A stretch of DNA of 64,000 nucleotides from Archangium sp. (lineage in GTDB: Bacteria > Myxococcota > Myxococcia > Myxococcales > Myxococcaceae), in the NCBI GenBank assembly GCA_022843845.1, contig JALHMW010000003.1, positions 231,724 to 295,723 of the forward strand, read 5' to 3'. Position 1 is the stretch's first letter, and every line of letters begins with the position of its first letter. The notes beneath the pieces are model-generated. The model had not been told where the DNA came from. It ran no database searches and saw nothing but the letters and a program-made list of their open reading frames with translations. A program made the position numbers and the translations under genes. This document shows, piece after piece, positions 16,981 through 28,774 of this stretch.

Positions 16981-18284
16981 AGCGCTTGAGCCGGCGAAAC
17001 GTCCTCCGCGGGGCTGGCGGCATCGCCGTCGCCCTGCCCCTGCTCTCCGACTGGGCGCGCGCTGATGGGCCGCTGCCGAAGCGCTTCATCGCCTCGTACG
17101 TGCCCAACGGCGTCTTCACGCCACAGTGGTTCCCGACCGCGGGCGCCGACGAGCGCACCTTCACCCTCGGCCCGATTCACCAGCCGCTCGTGCCGTACAA
17201 GGACAAGTGCCTCTTCGTGCAGGGCATCGACATGAACGTGGCCATCAATGGCACGGGCGAGATGCACCAGCGAGGTCTCGGCGCCCTGCTGACCGGCGCG
17301 AAGCTCAACAGCGGCACCTTCATCGGCAACGACGGCAGCTCGGCTGGCTGGGCGAAGAACAAGTCGATCGATCAGGAGCTGGCCGCGATGATCGGCCAGA
17401 CGACGCGGCTCGGCAGCCTGCAGCTCGGCGTCAACGCCCAGGAGCGCGATGTCTCGGGTGTCATGAGCTACGGCGGCGACGCGATGCCGCTGCTGCCGCA
17501 GAACGACCCGAGGGTGACCTTCCGGAACCTCTTCATGGATGGCAGCCCGGGCCCGATGCTCGACGCGACGCAGGCCCGTCGCAAGTCGGTGCTCGACGCG
17601 GTGCTCAGCCAGGTCTCGGTCGTGAAGCGCCGCATGGGCGCGGTCGATCAACAACGGCTCGACGCGCACTTCACCAGGGTGCGTGAGCTCGAGCGGCGCG
17701 TGACGGCGTTGCCGCCGGGCGCCTGCCCTGCCCCGATGCCGCCCGGCGAGCTGCAGTTCCTCACCGAAGCCGCCATGCCCGAGGTCGCCAAGCTGCAGCT
17801 CGATCTCACGCTGCTGGCCTTTCAGTGCGATCTGACCCGCGTCGTCACCATCATGTGGAGCGACGCGAAGAACCACCGCGGAATGCCGTTCCTCGGCATC
17901 AACTCGTCGGTCCACAACATCACGCACTACGGCGACAGCGACATGGGTCGCCTGAAGCTGATCGATCGCGACCGATGGCAGATGCAGCAGTTCGCGTACA
18001 TCCTCGAGGGGCTCAAGAGCGTGACTGATCCGAACGGTCAGACGCTGCTCGACAACACGCTCGTCTTCCAGGGCAGCGACGTGTCACGCGGCAACGTGCA
18101 CTCGCACGACGACATGCCGCACCTGCTCGCCGGCGGCGCCGGTGGGTGGGCGATGGGTCGCTACGTGCGGTTCTCGGGGCAACAGCACAACAACCTGCTC
18201 GTCTCGATCCTCAACGCGTTCGGTGGAACCCACACGACGTGGGGTGACGCCGCGTTCTGTACGGGACCGCTGCGCGGGCTGTAG
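16977..18284 (+). CDS. DUF1552-family protein with Tat-type signal
   Basis: A 435-aa protein beginning MKRLSRRNVLRGAGGIAVALPLL: a twin-arginine-like signal (SRRNVLRG). The body carries DUF1552 features: RFIASYVPNGVF, a GIDMN segment, a SIDQELA segment, and the C-terminal HSHDDMPHLLAGGAGG motif, which resembles the metal-site region of alkaline-phosphatase/sulfatase-like folds. Translationally coupled to the DUF1592 gene; the two are regularly paired and may form an exported complex. Substrate unknown. Confidence 0.87.
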   Translation: MKRLSRRNVLRGAGGIAVALPLLSDWARADGPLPKRFIASYVPNGVFTPQWFPTAGADERTFTLGPIHQPLVPYKDKCLFVQGIDMNVAINGTGEMHQRGLGALLTGAKLNSGTFIGNDGSSAGWAKNKSIDQELAAMIGQTTRLGSLQLGVNAQERDVSGVMSYGGDAMPLLPQNDPRVTFRNLFMDGSPGPMLDATQARRKSVLDAVLSQVSVVKRRMGAVDQQRLDAHFTRVRELERRVTALPPGACPAPMPPGELQFLTEAAMPEVAKLQLDLTLLAFQCDLTRVVTIMWSDAKNHRGMPFLGINSSVHNITHYGDSDMGRLKLIDRDRWQMQQFAYILEGLKSVTDPNGQTLLDNTLVFQGSDVSRGNVHSHDDMPHLLAGGAGGWAMGRYVRFSGQQHNNLLVSILNAFGGTHTTWGDAAFCTGPLRGL

Positions 18285-18821
18285 TGCATCAGCCACAACG
18301 CGAACGACGCCGCCCGTCAGCCGCTTCTCCCTTTGCATCGGGCCGCACGTGCGACCGCTCCACGGGCCTGCGTGCGGTCTCACTCGAAGATCTTGGTGGC
18401 CGTCGCCAGCCTCGTGCTGGAGCTCCGGCCCCGGGAAGCTCAGGGGCCCCGAACCCGTGAGCGCTCGCGGCGACGGGTACGACGCGGCGCACCTGCGGGA
18501 GCGTGGCCACAATCTCGTGAGCATCGCGTCGCCGTTGCGCGCTTCAGCCGACCTTTCTGCGCGATGAGCCACGTCGTGTCGCAGAAGGCCGGCAAGCGGC
18601 TGTAACCGGGGGACCGAGGTCGGCGCGATGGCGACGTCGACGCGGCCCGGCCCTGCTGGCACGAGCTCGACCCCGGCGCCGGGGATCGACACGCTCCCTG
18701 CCGCCGGTGGTGACGGGCCGGTGCGTGCGGTCTCACAGCCCCGCGGCGGAGAAACCGGGCGATGCGGCGCCACAAATCCCAGCACAGCGGACTGAGCCAG
18801 GTTCGACGCGCCATCGTCAGC
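18285..18821. other. Non-coding stretch between convergent genes
   Basis: A 537-bp region between the ends of the DUF1552 gene (plus) and the FG-GAP gene (minus). No frame looks like a real protein. A 14-base direct repeat GCGTGCGGTCTCAC occurs at 18370-18383 and 18723-18736. No strong terminator, tRNA or ribosome-binding site was found. It may be the remains of a lost gene. Confidence 0.4.
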
Positions 18822-21800
18822 TCACATGCTGCGCACGCCGAAGCGACGTCGTCGAACCCACGCTGCAAGTACCAGCAGACCGGTCACGAGTTCGCCGCCT
18901 GACGCTGAGCAGCCGCAGCCTGACGTGCTCTTGATTGAACCTGGGCCAGTCGGTCCGGCATCAGGTGCGAGCATTCCCGCGTCGACCACGACACCTGCGT
19001 CGGCGAGTTGCCCAGCGTCTGGCGGATCACGTGGACGGTACCGCACGCCGTCACTCAACCGCTCCGACGACGCGCCTGCTGGCCCGTTGGCGCGCACCGC
19101 GAAGACGTACCTCGCGTTGTCGCGGAGCATCGCCACCGCCGTCGCGCTCGTGACGCCGGCGGCGACTGGCACGAACGGGTTGCCCGGAACCGTCGGGTGC
19201 CGGCTCACTGGCGTTCCACCTGCCGTCAGGAGCGCCCACTCGTAGCCCGTCGCGCCTGGCACTGAGTCCCACTCCACCGAGAGCGAGCCAGGGGTGTTCG
19301 ACTCATCGACGTCACCTGCGTCCGGCTGCGTGGGGTCGACGTCACGCACGCCAGCCGGCGACGGGAAGCGCTGCGGACCGATGCCGTAGAGAAAGCCGTC
19401 GGCCGCGGTGAGCACGAGCTCCTGCTGCCCGTCGCCGTCGAGATCGCCTGTCACCGGCTCGCCCACCGGCGCCCGCAGATCCAACGCCCACAGCAGCGGC
19501 GCACCGGCGGCGCAGGCATCGACCGCGTAGAGAAAACCATCGGTGCTCCCGATCAACACCGCCGACTGTCCGGGCCAGAGCGTCTGCAACGCGGTGACGT
19601 TGCCGAGTGAGCCGGCCAGCACCCCCGCGTCAGCCAGCTCGCCGTCGGAGGCGAAGCGTTGGCCTCGTGAAAGCAGCACGCGTGCGCGCTCCAGGCCCGT
19701 CTGCACGTCGACCACGACGAGGTGCGGCGATTGGAAGCCAGTGTTCGCGATCACCAGCCCCGAGGGGCACGACAGCGTGGCGGCGAGCGCGTTGTAGAAG
19801 CGCTGCGGCAACGAGACGCTCCAGCTCGCGGCCGTGGTGACGGCGACCGGGCGCGCCAGCGAGAGGCCCTGCAGCTCGTGGTAGCTCGCTGCGGCGACGG
19901 TCGTGATCGGCCCCGCCCTGCCCCGCACCGTCACGGGCATCACCGAGTAGGTCGGGGCCGCGGTGCCGAGCGTCACGCCGTCGCTCCCTCGATAGAAATG
20001 GAGCGATCCCCGCAAGCTGGCGATCAGATCGTCGTCACCGTCGCCGTCGAGGTCGTCCACCGTGGTGTAGCCCTGGCCCGAGCCCGCCGTGACGATCGAT
20101 GGTCCCAGCCACACCATGCCTGCGGGCCCTGCGACGACCGCGCGCCCTTCACCCGTGCTGGCGTTCATCTGGGGAAAGCCGAACACCCAGCCGCCGTCAC
20201 TGCGCATCGGCGTCGGCGCACCGGCCGAGCTCCACGACGCCTGGCCCGGCACCCGGAACTGCTCGACGAGCATCGGCGAACGTCCCACGAGCACGTCACC
20301 TTCGAGCGCGACGAGCAGCTCGCGTGAGCCGTTCTGATCGACGTCCATCGCGACGGGGAACGCGGCGCCCGGCCACGACCACAACTCGAGGGGGTCGGTG
20401 ATGAGGTTGGCCGCGCGCGGATCGAGCCGGAGCAGCCGCCCCAGTGAGTCACGCACCAGCACGTCGTCATGTCCTCCGTCGAAGCGCGCGGTGATCGGCG
20501 AGTGCCCCAGGCCACGCGGGCCGGAGTACGAGCCACCCGTTCGAATGCCCGGCTGGGGCAGCTCACCGTCCGAGAAGTTGATGGGCTGCAGCGCGGCGTT
20601 GAGGGCGATGAGGTAGCCGTCGGAGCGGGCGATCAACAAACCCTCCGCCGCGCCCGACACGCCCTGATGCGGTGCGACGCCACGCAGGCCGAGTCCCGCA
20701 GGCAACGGCAACGCGTGCACGACGGCAGGAACGGCGCCGGTCGACCACGCCTCGACCGCCTGGTTCCGCACGACGACCAGCGCGCGCCGGGTGCTGGCCG
20801 GCATGGAGACGGTCGCCCACTCCACGCCGGTGTTGACCGCGCGACGGAGCCGGCGATCGACCATGCCCAGCACCGTGGCTGCGGGCAGCGTGAACTCGGG
20901 CGCAGGAAACGCCTGGCTCGTGAACGCGGTGAAGCGATGTGCCGTCAGCCCGGCTGCACCAGACACCAACAGCACGGGCGCTTCTCCCGGCGCCAGCGCC
21001 TGCATCGCCACCACGCGTACGTCATCGGCGCGGGCCTTCACCACGCCGGTCAGCGCGTCGAAGACGTACGAGGTGGTGCGGCCGCCCTCGACGAACGTGG
21101 AGACGAGCTCGGGCTGACCATCGAGGTCGAGATCGGCGCTCAGCCGCGCGGGGAACGAGTGCACGTCGGTGGTGAGGTTCGCGACGTCGCGCCGCCACTC
21201 GAGCTTCATCCGCTCGGCCACGGGTCGCGCCCGGTCCCACGTCATCACGAAGAGCGCGCGGGAGTTGATCGAGGGCTCGTACCCGTTGTTCGTCGCCGCG
21301 GCGATCGCGCGACGGCCGCCAGCGAGCCCCACCAGCTCGGTGCGCATGACGCCGTACGGAATCGAGAAGCCCAGATCGTACCCGGGGTCGGTCGCGCCCG
21401 ACGCGAGCGCGGCTCCAGTGAGGCCGTCGTAGGCGTACGCGCGGCGAATACCGAAGGCGATCACCTCGAGCCGGCCGTCAGCGTCGAGGTCGGCCACCAC
21501 GTCAGCGACGCCGCAGTGGTACTCGCGGTTGGGGGGCAGCTCCCAGAGCACCCGGCTCCCGTCGTCGATCGCCGGCCCGAACCCGCCGCGGAAGCGCCAC
21601 GCCAGCGCCCGGGGCTTGCCGTTCACGCTGCCGCAGGCGTTGTCCGCCACGTAGAGATCGTCGAGCCCGTCGGCGTCGAGATCGGCGATGCGCACCGAGC
21701 CGACCGCCGTGCCGAAGGTGCCCGGCGCCAGCCGCCACTTGAGCGCTCCGGTGCGCGCGTCGATGACGCCGACGAACGCGCTCTCACCCACGACGATGAG

Positions 21801-22142
21801 CTCTCGGGCGCCGTCGCCGTCGAGATCGGTGACCTGGGCGATCGACGTCAGCGCGAGCGGCGGCGTCTCCCACACCACGGTGTCGTCAGGCCGCTTGGCG
21901 ACGAGCTTGCCGCCCGCGATCAGCACCACCTCGACCGAGCCGTCACCTTCGACGTCGAGCGCCACCACCTGCTCCGCGCCCAGCTCGCCGCCGAGGTACT
22001 TGCGCCAGGTGACGACAGGCTCGCGCAGGTTCGCCGGCTCTGCCGTCTCGGCCGTTCGTTTCGAGTCGCGGCGCGCCATGGGCCAGTCGGCCAGGGCGGT
22101 CGCAGCGAGGACGATGACGAGGAGGCTCGCGAGCTGGCGCAT
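18822..22142 (-). CDS. Secreted FG-GAP/VCBS repeat protein with MYXO-CTERM tail
   Basis: From the ATG at 22142 a 1106-aa surface protein. A signal peptide (LASLLVIVLAATALA) is followed by at least seven Asp-rich calcium-binding FG-GAP/VCBS blades (for example DLDGDGARELIVV, DLDADGLDDLYVAD, DVDQNGSRELLVA, DLDGDGQQELVLT), probably two beta-propellers. Then comes a fibronectin-III-like domain (SVEWDSVPGATGYEWAL) and a DAG-rich linker. The last 35 residues read SGCGCSASGG, a hydrophobic helix and WVRRRRFG, the MYXO-CTERM sorting signal thought to be processed by a myxosortase. The frame is open another 67 codons upstream, but the signal peptide fixes the start. Likely an adhesin or structural envelope protein. 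Confidence 0.88.
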   Translation of the reverse strand: MRQLASLLVIVLAATALADWPMARRDSKRTAETAEPANLREPVVTWRKYLGGELGAEQVVALDVEGDGSVEVVLIAGGKLVAKRPDDTVVWETPPLALTSIAQVTDLDGDGARELIVVGESAFVGVIDARTGALKWRLAPGTFGTAVGSVRIADLDADGLDDLYVADNACGSVNGKPRALAWRFRGGFGPAIDDGSRVLWELPPNREYHCGVADVVADLDADGRLEVIAFGIRRAYAYDGLTGAALASGATDPGYDLGFSIPYGVMRTELVGLAGGRRAIAAATNNGYEPSINSRALFVMTWDRARPVAERMKLEWRRDVANLTTDVHSFPARLSADLDLDGQPELVSTFVEGGRTTSYVFDALTGVVKARADDVRVVAMQALAPGEAPVLLVSGAAGLTAHRFTAFTSQAFPAPEFTLPAATVLGMVDRRLRRAVNTGVEWATVSMPASTRRALVVVRNQAVEAWSTGAVPAVVHALPLPAGLGLRGVAPHQGVSGAAEGLLIARSDGYLIALNAALQPINFSDGELPQPGIRTGGSYSGPRGLGHSPITARFDGGHDDVLVRDSLGRLLRLDPRAANLITDPLELWSWPGAAFPVAMDVDQNGSRELLVALEGDVLVGRSPMLVEQFRVPGQASWSSAGAPTPMRSDGGWVFGFPQMNASTGEGRAVVAGPAGMVWLGPSIVTAGSGQGYTTVDDLDGDGDDDLIASLRGSLHFYRGSDGVTLGTAAPTYSVMPVTVRGRAGPITTVAAASYHELQGLSLARPVAVTTAASWSVSLPQRFYNALAATLSCPSGLVIANTGFQSPHLVVVDVQTGLERARVLLSRGQRFASDGELADAGVLAGSLGNVTALQTLWPGQSAVLIGSTDGFLYAVDACAAGAPLLWALDLRAPVGEPVTGDLDGDGQQELVLTAADGFLYGIGPQRFPSPAGVRDVDPTQPDAGDVDESNTPGSLSVEWDSVPGATGYEWALLTAGGTPVSRHPTVPGNPFVPVAAGVTSATAVAMLRDNARYVFAVRANGPAGASSERLSDGVRYRPRDPPDAGQLADAGVVVDAGMLAPDAGPTGPGSIKSTSGCGCSASGGELVTGLLVLAAWVRRRRFGVRSM

Positions 22143-22180
22143 GAGGGGCTGACACTCCAGACGCCACTGCAGCGCAACCC

Positions 22181-22819
22181 TCAGTACGGCACGTACGCCG
22201 GCCGCGTGCGCTCGCTCCACTTCTGAATCGAGGGGCGGGCCCAGTTCGCCTCGACGTACGCCTTCACCCTGGGCGGGAGCGGGTCGGCGTTGGCGTTGAG
22301 GCGATGGAGCATCATCGTCAGATCGGCGTCGGCGATGCACCACTGCGCGAAGAGCGTCGTGCGGCCCTCGGTGATGAGGCGATCACACGCGGCGAGCAAC
22401 CGGGCGACCGCAGCGACGCCGGCCTGGCTCAACGGCTTGGTGGTGGTCTCGTACCAGACGGTCGCGGTCGAGCGCTCCTCGCGAATCGGCATCAGATCGC
22501 TGCGCACCCACGACATCACCTCGCGGCAGATGCCCCGCTCCTTCAGATCTTCAGGGAACAGCCGCGGGTACTTCGGAAACGGGAAGGTCTCGGCCAGGTA
22601 CTCGACGATCGCCTGCGACTCGGCCAACCAGAAGTCGCCGTGCTGGAGCGCGGGAATGCGGCCGGTGTGGGCCCGGTACTCGGGCGAGCGGTGCTCGAGC
22701 TTCGGGAGTGAGATCTCCTTGACCGTGTACGGCAGGCCCTTCTCTTCGAGGGCGACGAAGGCAGACATCGCGTACGGCGAGATCCAGTGCGTGTCGACGT
22801 AGAGCGTGAGCGGTTCCAT
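22181..22819 (-). CDS. Glutathione S-transferase family protein (YfcF-like)
   Basis: From the ATG at 22819 a 212-aa GST. The N-terminal thioredoxin-like domain includes TLYVDTHWISPYAMSAF, with Ser in the catalytic position. The cis-Pro and GSH-binding motif are GRIPALQHGDFWLAESQAIVEY. The all-helical C-terminal domain contains WCIADADLTMMLHRL (N-capping box region). Overall layout matches YfcF-type GSTs linked to peroxide defence. The frame continues upstream, but that part is arginine-rich and not GST-like. Confidence 0.88.
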   Translation of the reverse strand: MEPLTLYVDTHWISPYAMSAFVALEEKGLPYTVKEISLPKLEHRSPEYRAHTGRIPALQHGDFWLAESQAIVEYLAETFPFPKYPRLFPEDLKERGICREVMSWVRSDLMPIREERSTATVWYETTTKPLSQAGVAAVARLLAACDRLITEGRTTLFAQWCIADADLTMMLHRLNANADPLPPRVKAYVEANWARPSIQKWSERTRPAYVPY

Positions 22820-22851
22820 GGGTGACCCTTTGGGGCGAGGCGACGTGGCGG

Positions 22852-24216
22852 TCAAGGCGTGCGTGCGGCTGCTTCGAGCCACTCGCGATAGAGGCGGTTC
22901 AATGACGGGCCCGCGAGGAAGAGGAACTGGCGGCCGGCGCCTCGAACGAGCTCTCCAGACGCGAAGAGCCTGACGCCGTCGGGCGTCGTCCACCCGTCGG
23001 CGAACGGGACGAGCGAGAGCCCCCAGGCGAAGCCATGCCGCCGCCGCGACAGCGGGAGTACGGCGCCGGTCTCGAGTTCGACCAGCACCGCGTCGTGCTC
23101 GTCACAGACCCAGTCGACGTTGGGGCGATCGAGGGACCGGGCGACGGAGGCCGAGAGTGAAGTGCCTCCGAGCATGAAGCGCGTCGTGGGGTGCCGCTCG
23201 ACGAGCTCGCGCAGCTCGGCCGCGCGATCGGTCAGCCGCGTGGCTTCGAAGTCGAGCGTCTGCCACCCACTGGCGACCAGCACGTCGACCAGCGGCGCGA
23301 GCGGCCCGACGGGATCGGCGAGGTGAAGGCGCACCGTCTGGGCCTTCGGAGGGCGGACCCGCAGCGCCATCAACGACGCGATGGGCACGGCCGAGTGAAA
23401 TTGTAGCCCCACCACCCGCACCGTCTTCGGCATCGCGGCCAGGACCGTCTCGAGCCGGGCCCCCGACTCCGTCCCATTGCACTGGAGCGTCACGCTCGAG
23501 ACGGCGCCGAACTGCGCCGACCCGAGGCCACGCGCCAGACGCTCTGGCTCGGCGCGATCTCTGGGCCCGAGTGAGAGGCTGCACGCCACCACGTAGCCGC
23601 ACTTCCACGTCACGTGATCGAAGCGCAGCTCGCTCAAGACGTGCCGCTGGCGCCGCGCCGAGGCGTACTCCCCGAGGAGATCGGGATCGTTGGTGCCGTC
23701 ACGCAGCTTGAGTTCGTACGCCGCCATCAACGCGTGCGGCGCCTCGTGCTCGATCAGCCAGTCGGCGAGCACGTGCCAGCGGCCTTCATCGAGCGGTCGC
23801 TCGGCCACGGCGTCGAGGAGCTCGGCCGGAGGCTCGCAGCCAGCGAGGGGTTGGTCCGCGTCGACGAGCTCGAAGATCAGCGCTCTCGAAGGGGCCAGAC
23901 GATCGCCGAGGACGAGCGGCGTCGTGGGCCGCACCAGCGCCTCCCCGTTGAGGAAAATGCGGCCGCCGTGCCCGAGATGATCGGCCGTCCAACGACCATC
24001 GTCGTCGACGGCGAGGCCGGTATTCCGGCGGCCACCCCAACCGTCACGGCAGAAGTCGTCCCACGCCCACGGCTCGACCCTCACCAGAATGTCGCAGCGC
24101 TCATCGATGCCGATGGTGAAGACGCCTGCCCGACCGAGGAGAGCAGTGCCACCTTCTCTGAACGAGACGGTGACGCCAGGAGGCGTCTGGACCAGCTTGA
24201 GCGCGAGGCGCGGCAC
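22852..24216 (-). CDS. FHA-like domain plus TIGR02996 repeat-companion domain protein
   Basis: A 454-aa cytoplasmic protein starting at a GTG. Residues 1-120 look like a divergent FHA domain: [13 protein letters not shown] in place of the GR..S.NDI strand and [23 protein letters not shown] as the FHA C-terminal half. Residues about 132-185 ([26 protein letters not shown]) match the TIGR02996 domain found in expanded families of myxobacteria. The remainder resembles beta/alpha repeats usually attached to that domain ([23 protein letters not shown]). Function unknown. Follows parE by 26 bp on the same strand. Confidence 0.65.
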   Translation of the reverse strand: MPRLALKLVQTPPGVTVSFREGGTALLGRAGVFTIGIDERCDILVRVEPWAWDDFCRDGWGGRRNTGLAVDDDGRWTADHLGHGGRIFLNGEALVRPTTPLVLGDRLAPSRALIFELVDADQPLAGCEPPAELLDAVAERPLDEGRWHVLADWLIEHEAPHALMAAYELKLRDGTNDPDLLGEYASARRQRHVLSELRFDHVTWKCGYVVACSLSLGPRDRAEPERLARGLGSAQFGAVSSVTLQCNGTESGARLETVLAAMPKTVRVVGLQFHSAVPIASLMALRVRPPKAQTVRLHLADPVGPLAPLVDVLVASGWQTLDFEATRLTDRAAELRELVERHPTTRFMLGGTSLSASVARSLDRPNVDWVCDEHDAVLVELETGAVLPLSRRRHGFAWGLSLVPFADGWTTPDGVRLFASGELVRGAGRQFLFLAGPSLNRLYREWLEAAARTP

Positions 24217-24242
24217 GACCGACTTCGTACCGCGTCAGCGCC

Positions 24243-26168
24243 TCAGACGTCGATCTCGTCGACGTCTCCCGCGCGCTCCATGATGAAGTTGAAGCGCGCC
24301 GAGACGTCGCGGCCCATCAGCTCGTTGATGACCTTGTCGGTCTCGAGCTCGTCGTCCACCGACACCTTGAGCGCCACGCGCGTCTTCACGTCGAGCGTCG
24401 TCGCCTTGAGATCGTCAGCGGTCATCTCACCGAGGCCCTTGAAGCGCATGATGCTGGGCTTCGCGTTCCCCTTCGCCTTCTCTTTGATGATCTTGTCGCG
24501 GTGATCTTCGTCGAGGGCCCAGTACCGCTCCTTGCCGATGTCGACGCGGTAGAGCGGCGGCTGCGCGATGTACACGTGCCCGCCTTTGATGAGCTGGCGC
24601 ATGTGCCGGTAGAAGAACGTGAGCAGCAGCGTCGAGATGTGCTGACCGTCGGCGTCGGCGTCCATCAGCAGGAAGATCTTGCCGTAGCGCAGGCGAGACA
24701 AGTCCACCGCGTTGCCGAGGCCGCAGCCGAGCGCGCTGGCGATGTCCTGGAGCTCCTTGTTCGCGCCGACCTTCTCACCCGAGGCCTGCTCGGCGTTGAG
24801 CACCTTGCCACGCAGCGGGAGGATCGCCTGCGTGCGGCGATCGCGCCCCTGCTTCGCGGTGCCACCTGCGGAGTCGCCCTCGACGATGAACAGCTCGCTC
24901 TCCGAGGGATCCGCCGACGCGCAGTCCGACAGCTTGCCCGGCAGGTGCGTGCGGTTGACCGGCCCCTTGCGTGAGACGGCCAGGCTCGCCGCGCGAGAGG
25001 CCTCACGGGCCCGCGCCGCGAGGATGATGCGCGCGATGATCGCCTCGGCGATCGTCTTGTTGTCGTTGAGCCACTTCTCGACGGCCGGCCGCACCACGTT
25101 GTCGACCTGCCCCTGCACCTCGGGGTTGTTGAGGCGCTCCTTCGTCTGGCCCTGGAACTGCGGCTCGACGACGTAGGCCGACACGATGCACAGCATGCCT
25201 TCACGAATGTCTTCGGCGGTGAGCGTCACGCCCTTGGGCGTCAGGTTGTGCGTCTCGATGTAGTTGCGCACGGCCTTCACGATGCCCGACTTGAGCCCGT
25301 TCTCGTGCGTGCCACCCATCTTGGTGGGAATGCCGTTGACGTAGCTCTTCACGAACTCTTCGGTCGACTCCGTCCACACCAGAGACAGCTCGAGGCGAAT
25401 GCCGTTGTCGTGCGACTTGTAGAAGGGCTGCGTGCCGGCCGGCACCATGGCCTTCTGGCGATCGGTCACCAGCTTCACGATGTACTCGGCGATTCCGCCG
25501 TCGTGTTTGTAGGTGACCTCGACTTTGGGCGACTGGGTCTCGTCGATGAAGACGACCTCCATGCCCTTGTGCAGGTAGCTCTTCGACTCGAGCCGCTCAC
25601 GAATGGTCTCGGCGTCGAACTTGAGCTTGGCCCCGAAGATCTCGGCGTCAGGCGTGAACGAGATCGTCGTGCCCGTGCCGCGCACGTTCGCGCCTGCTTT
25701 GAGCTTCGTCTTCGGAGCGCCGCGCGAGTAGCTCTGCTCGTGCAGCTTGCCCTCGCGCTTGATCCGCACCTCGAAGTCGCTCGAGAGCGCGTTCACCACC
25801 GAGCTGCCCACGCCGTGCAGACCGCCCGAGTGCGTGTAGTTGCCCTGCTTGAACTTGCCGCCCGAGTGCAGCGTGGTGAGGATCACCTCGACCGCCGGCT
25901 TCTTGTACTTGGGCATCACCGCGACGGGAATACCGCGGCCATCGTCGCTCACCGTGACGCGCTGCCCGCCCTTGTGGAGCGTCACCTCGACGCGGCTGGC
26001 GTGCCCGTTCATCACCTCGTCGACGGAGTTGTCGACGATCTCCCACAGGAGGTGGTGGTAGCCGTCGAGGCCGGTGCCGCCGATGTACATGCCGGGGCGA
26101 ATGCGCACCGGCTGCAGGCCCTCGAGGACTTCAATCTCGTCAGCGTCGTACTTGCGGGTCGCGGCCAT
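24243..26168 (-). CDS. parE: DNA topoisomerase IV subunit B (ParE)
   Basis: A 641-aa GHKL ATPase subunit of a type IIA topoisomerase. ATP-site motifs: [23 protein letters not shown], and the ATP-lid [15 protein letters not shown]. The Toprim domain has [19 protein letters not shown] and [13 protein letters not shown] (metal-binding Asp residues); the C-terminus has [15 protein letters not shown]. Length near 640 aa without the long GyrB insert favours ParE over GyrB. Three bases separate it from the parC stop upstream. Confidence 0.9.
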   Translation of the reverse strand: MAATRKYDADEIEVLEGLQPVRIRPGMYIGGTGLDGYHHLLWEIVDNSVDEVMNGHASRVEVTLHKGGQRVTVSDDGRGIPVAVMPKYKKPAVEVILTTLHSGGKFKQGNYTHSGGLHGVGSSVVNALSSDFEVRIKREGKLHEQSYSRGAPKTKLKAGANVRGTGTTISFTPDAEIFGAKLKFDAETIRERLESKSYLHKGMEVVFIDETQSPKVEVTYKHDGGIAEYIVKLVTDRQKAMVPAGTQPFYKSHDNGIRLELSLVWTESTEEFVKSYVNGIPTKMGGTHENGLKSGIVKAVRNYIETHNLTPKGVTLTAEDIREGMLCIVSAYVVEPQFQGQTKERLNNPEVQGQVDNVVRPAVEKWLNDNKTIAEAIIARIILAARAREASRAASLAVSRKGPVNRTHLPGKLSDCASADPSESELFIVEGDSAGGTAKQGRDRRTQAILPLRGKVLNAEQASGEKVGANKELQDIASALGCGLGNAVDLSRLRYGKIFLLMDADADGQHISTLLLTFFYRHMRQLIKGGHVYIAQPPLYRVDIGKERYWALDEDHRDKIIKEKAKGNAKPSIMRFKGLGEMTADDLKATTLDVKTRVALKVSVDDELETDKVINELMGRDVSARFNFIMERAGDVDEIDV

Positions 26169-26171
26169 GGC

Positions 26172-28574
<2,403 letters not shown>

Positions 28575-28646
28575 CGCGCCCTTTTCCATCGTTTTTCCCG
28601 TGCCTTATTCGGCGTGTTGCGCGTGCTACAGGACTGTTCGCGGTGG

Positions 28647-28674
28647 ACCTTACCCATCGCCGATCGACACACAA
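28647..28674 (-). promoter_or_regulatory. Possible sigma-70 promoter for parC-parE
   Basis: Minus-strand TTGTGT (28674-28669) and TAAGGT (28652-28647) with 16-base spacing, about 75 bases before the parC start. Both boxes are imperfect. Confidence 0.3.
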
Positions 28675-28774
28675 GAAAATGACTGCACGCACGTGTAGGT
28701 CGATGTCGGCGCCAAGCTGCCCATCGGGCGTTCGACGGACGTGCGTTCGCAGAGCACTCGGCTAGTGTCGCGCC

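Noticed and set aside
18450..18570. Remnant of a DUF5615/PIN-like toxin (GYDAAHLRERGH segment)
   Set aside because: Only about a dozen residues look similar, with no active-site acidic residues and no antitoxin; too weak.
20469..22226. A 585-codon plus-strand open frame
   Set aside because: Antisense to the FG-GAP repeat gene; low-complexity Arg/His translation with no domain.
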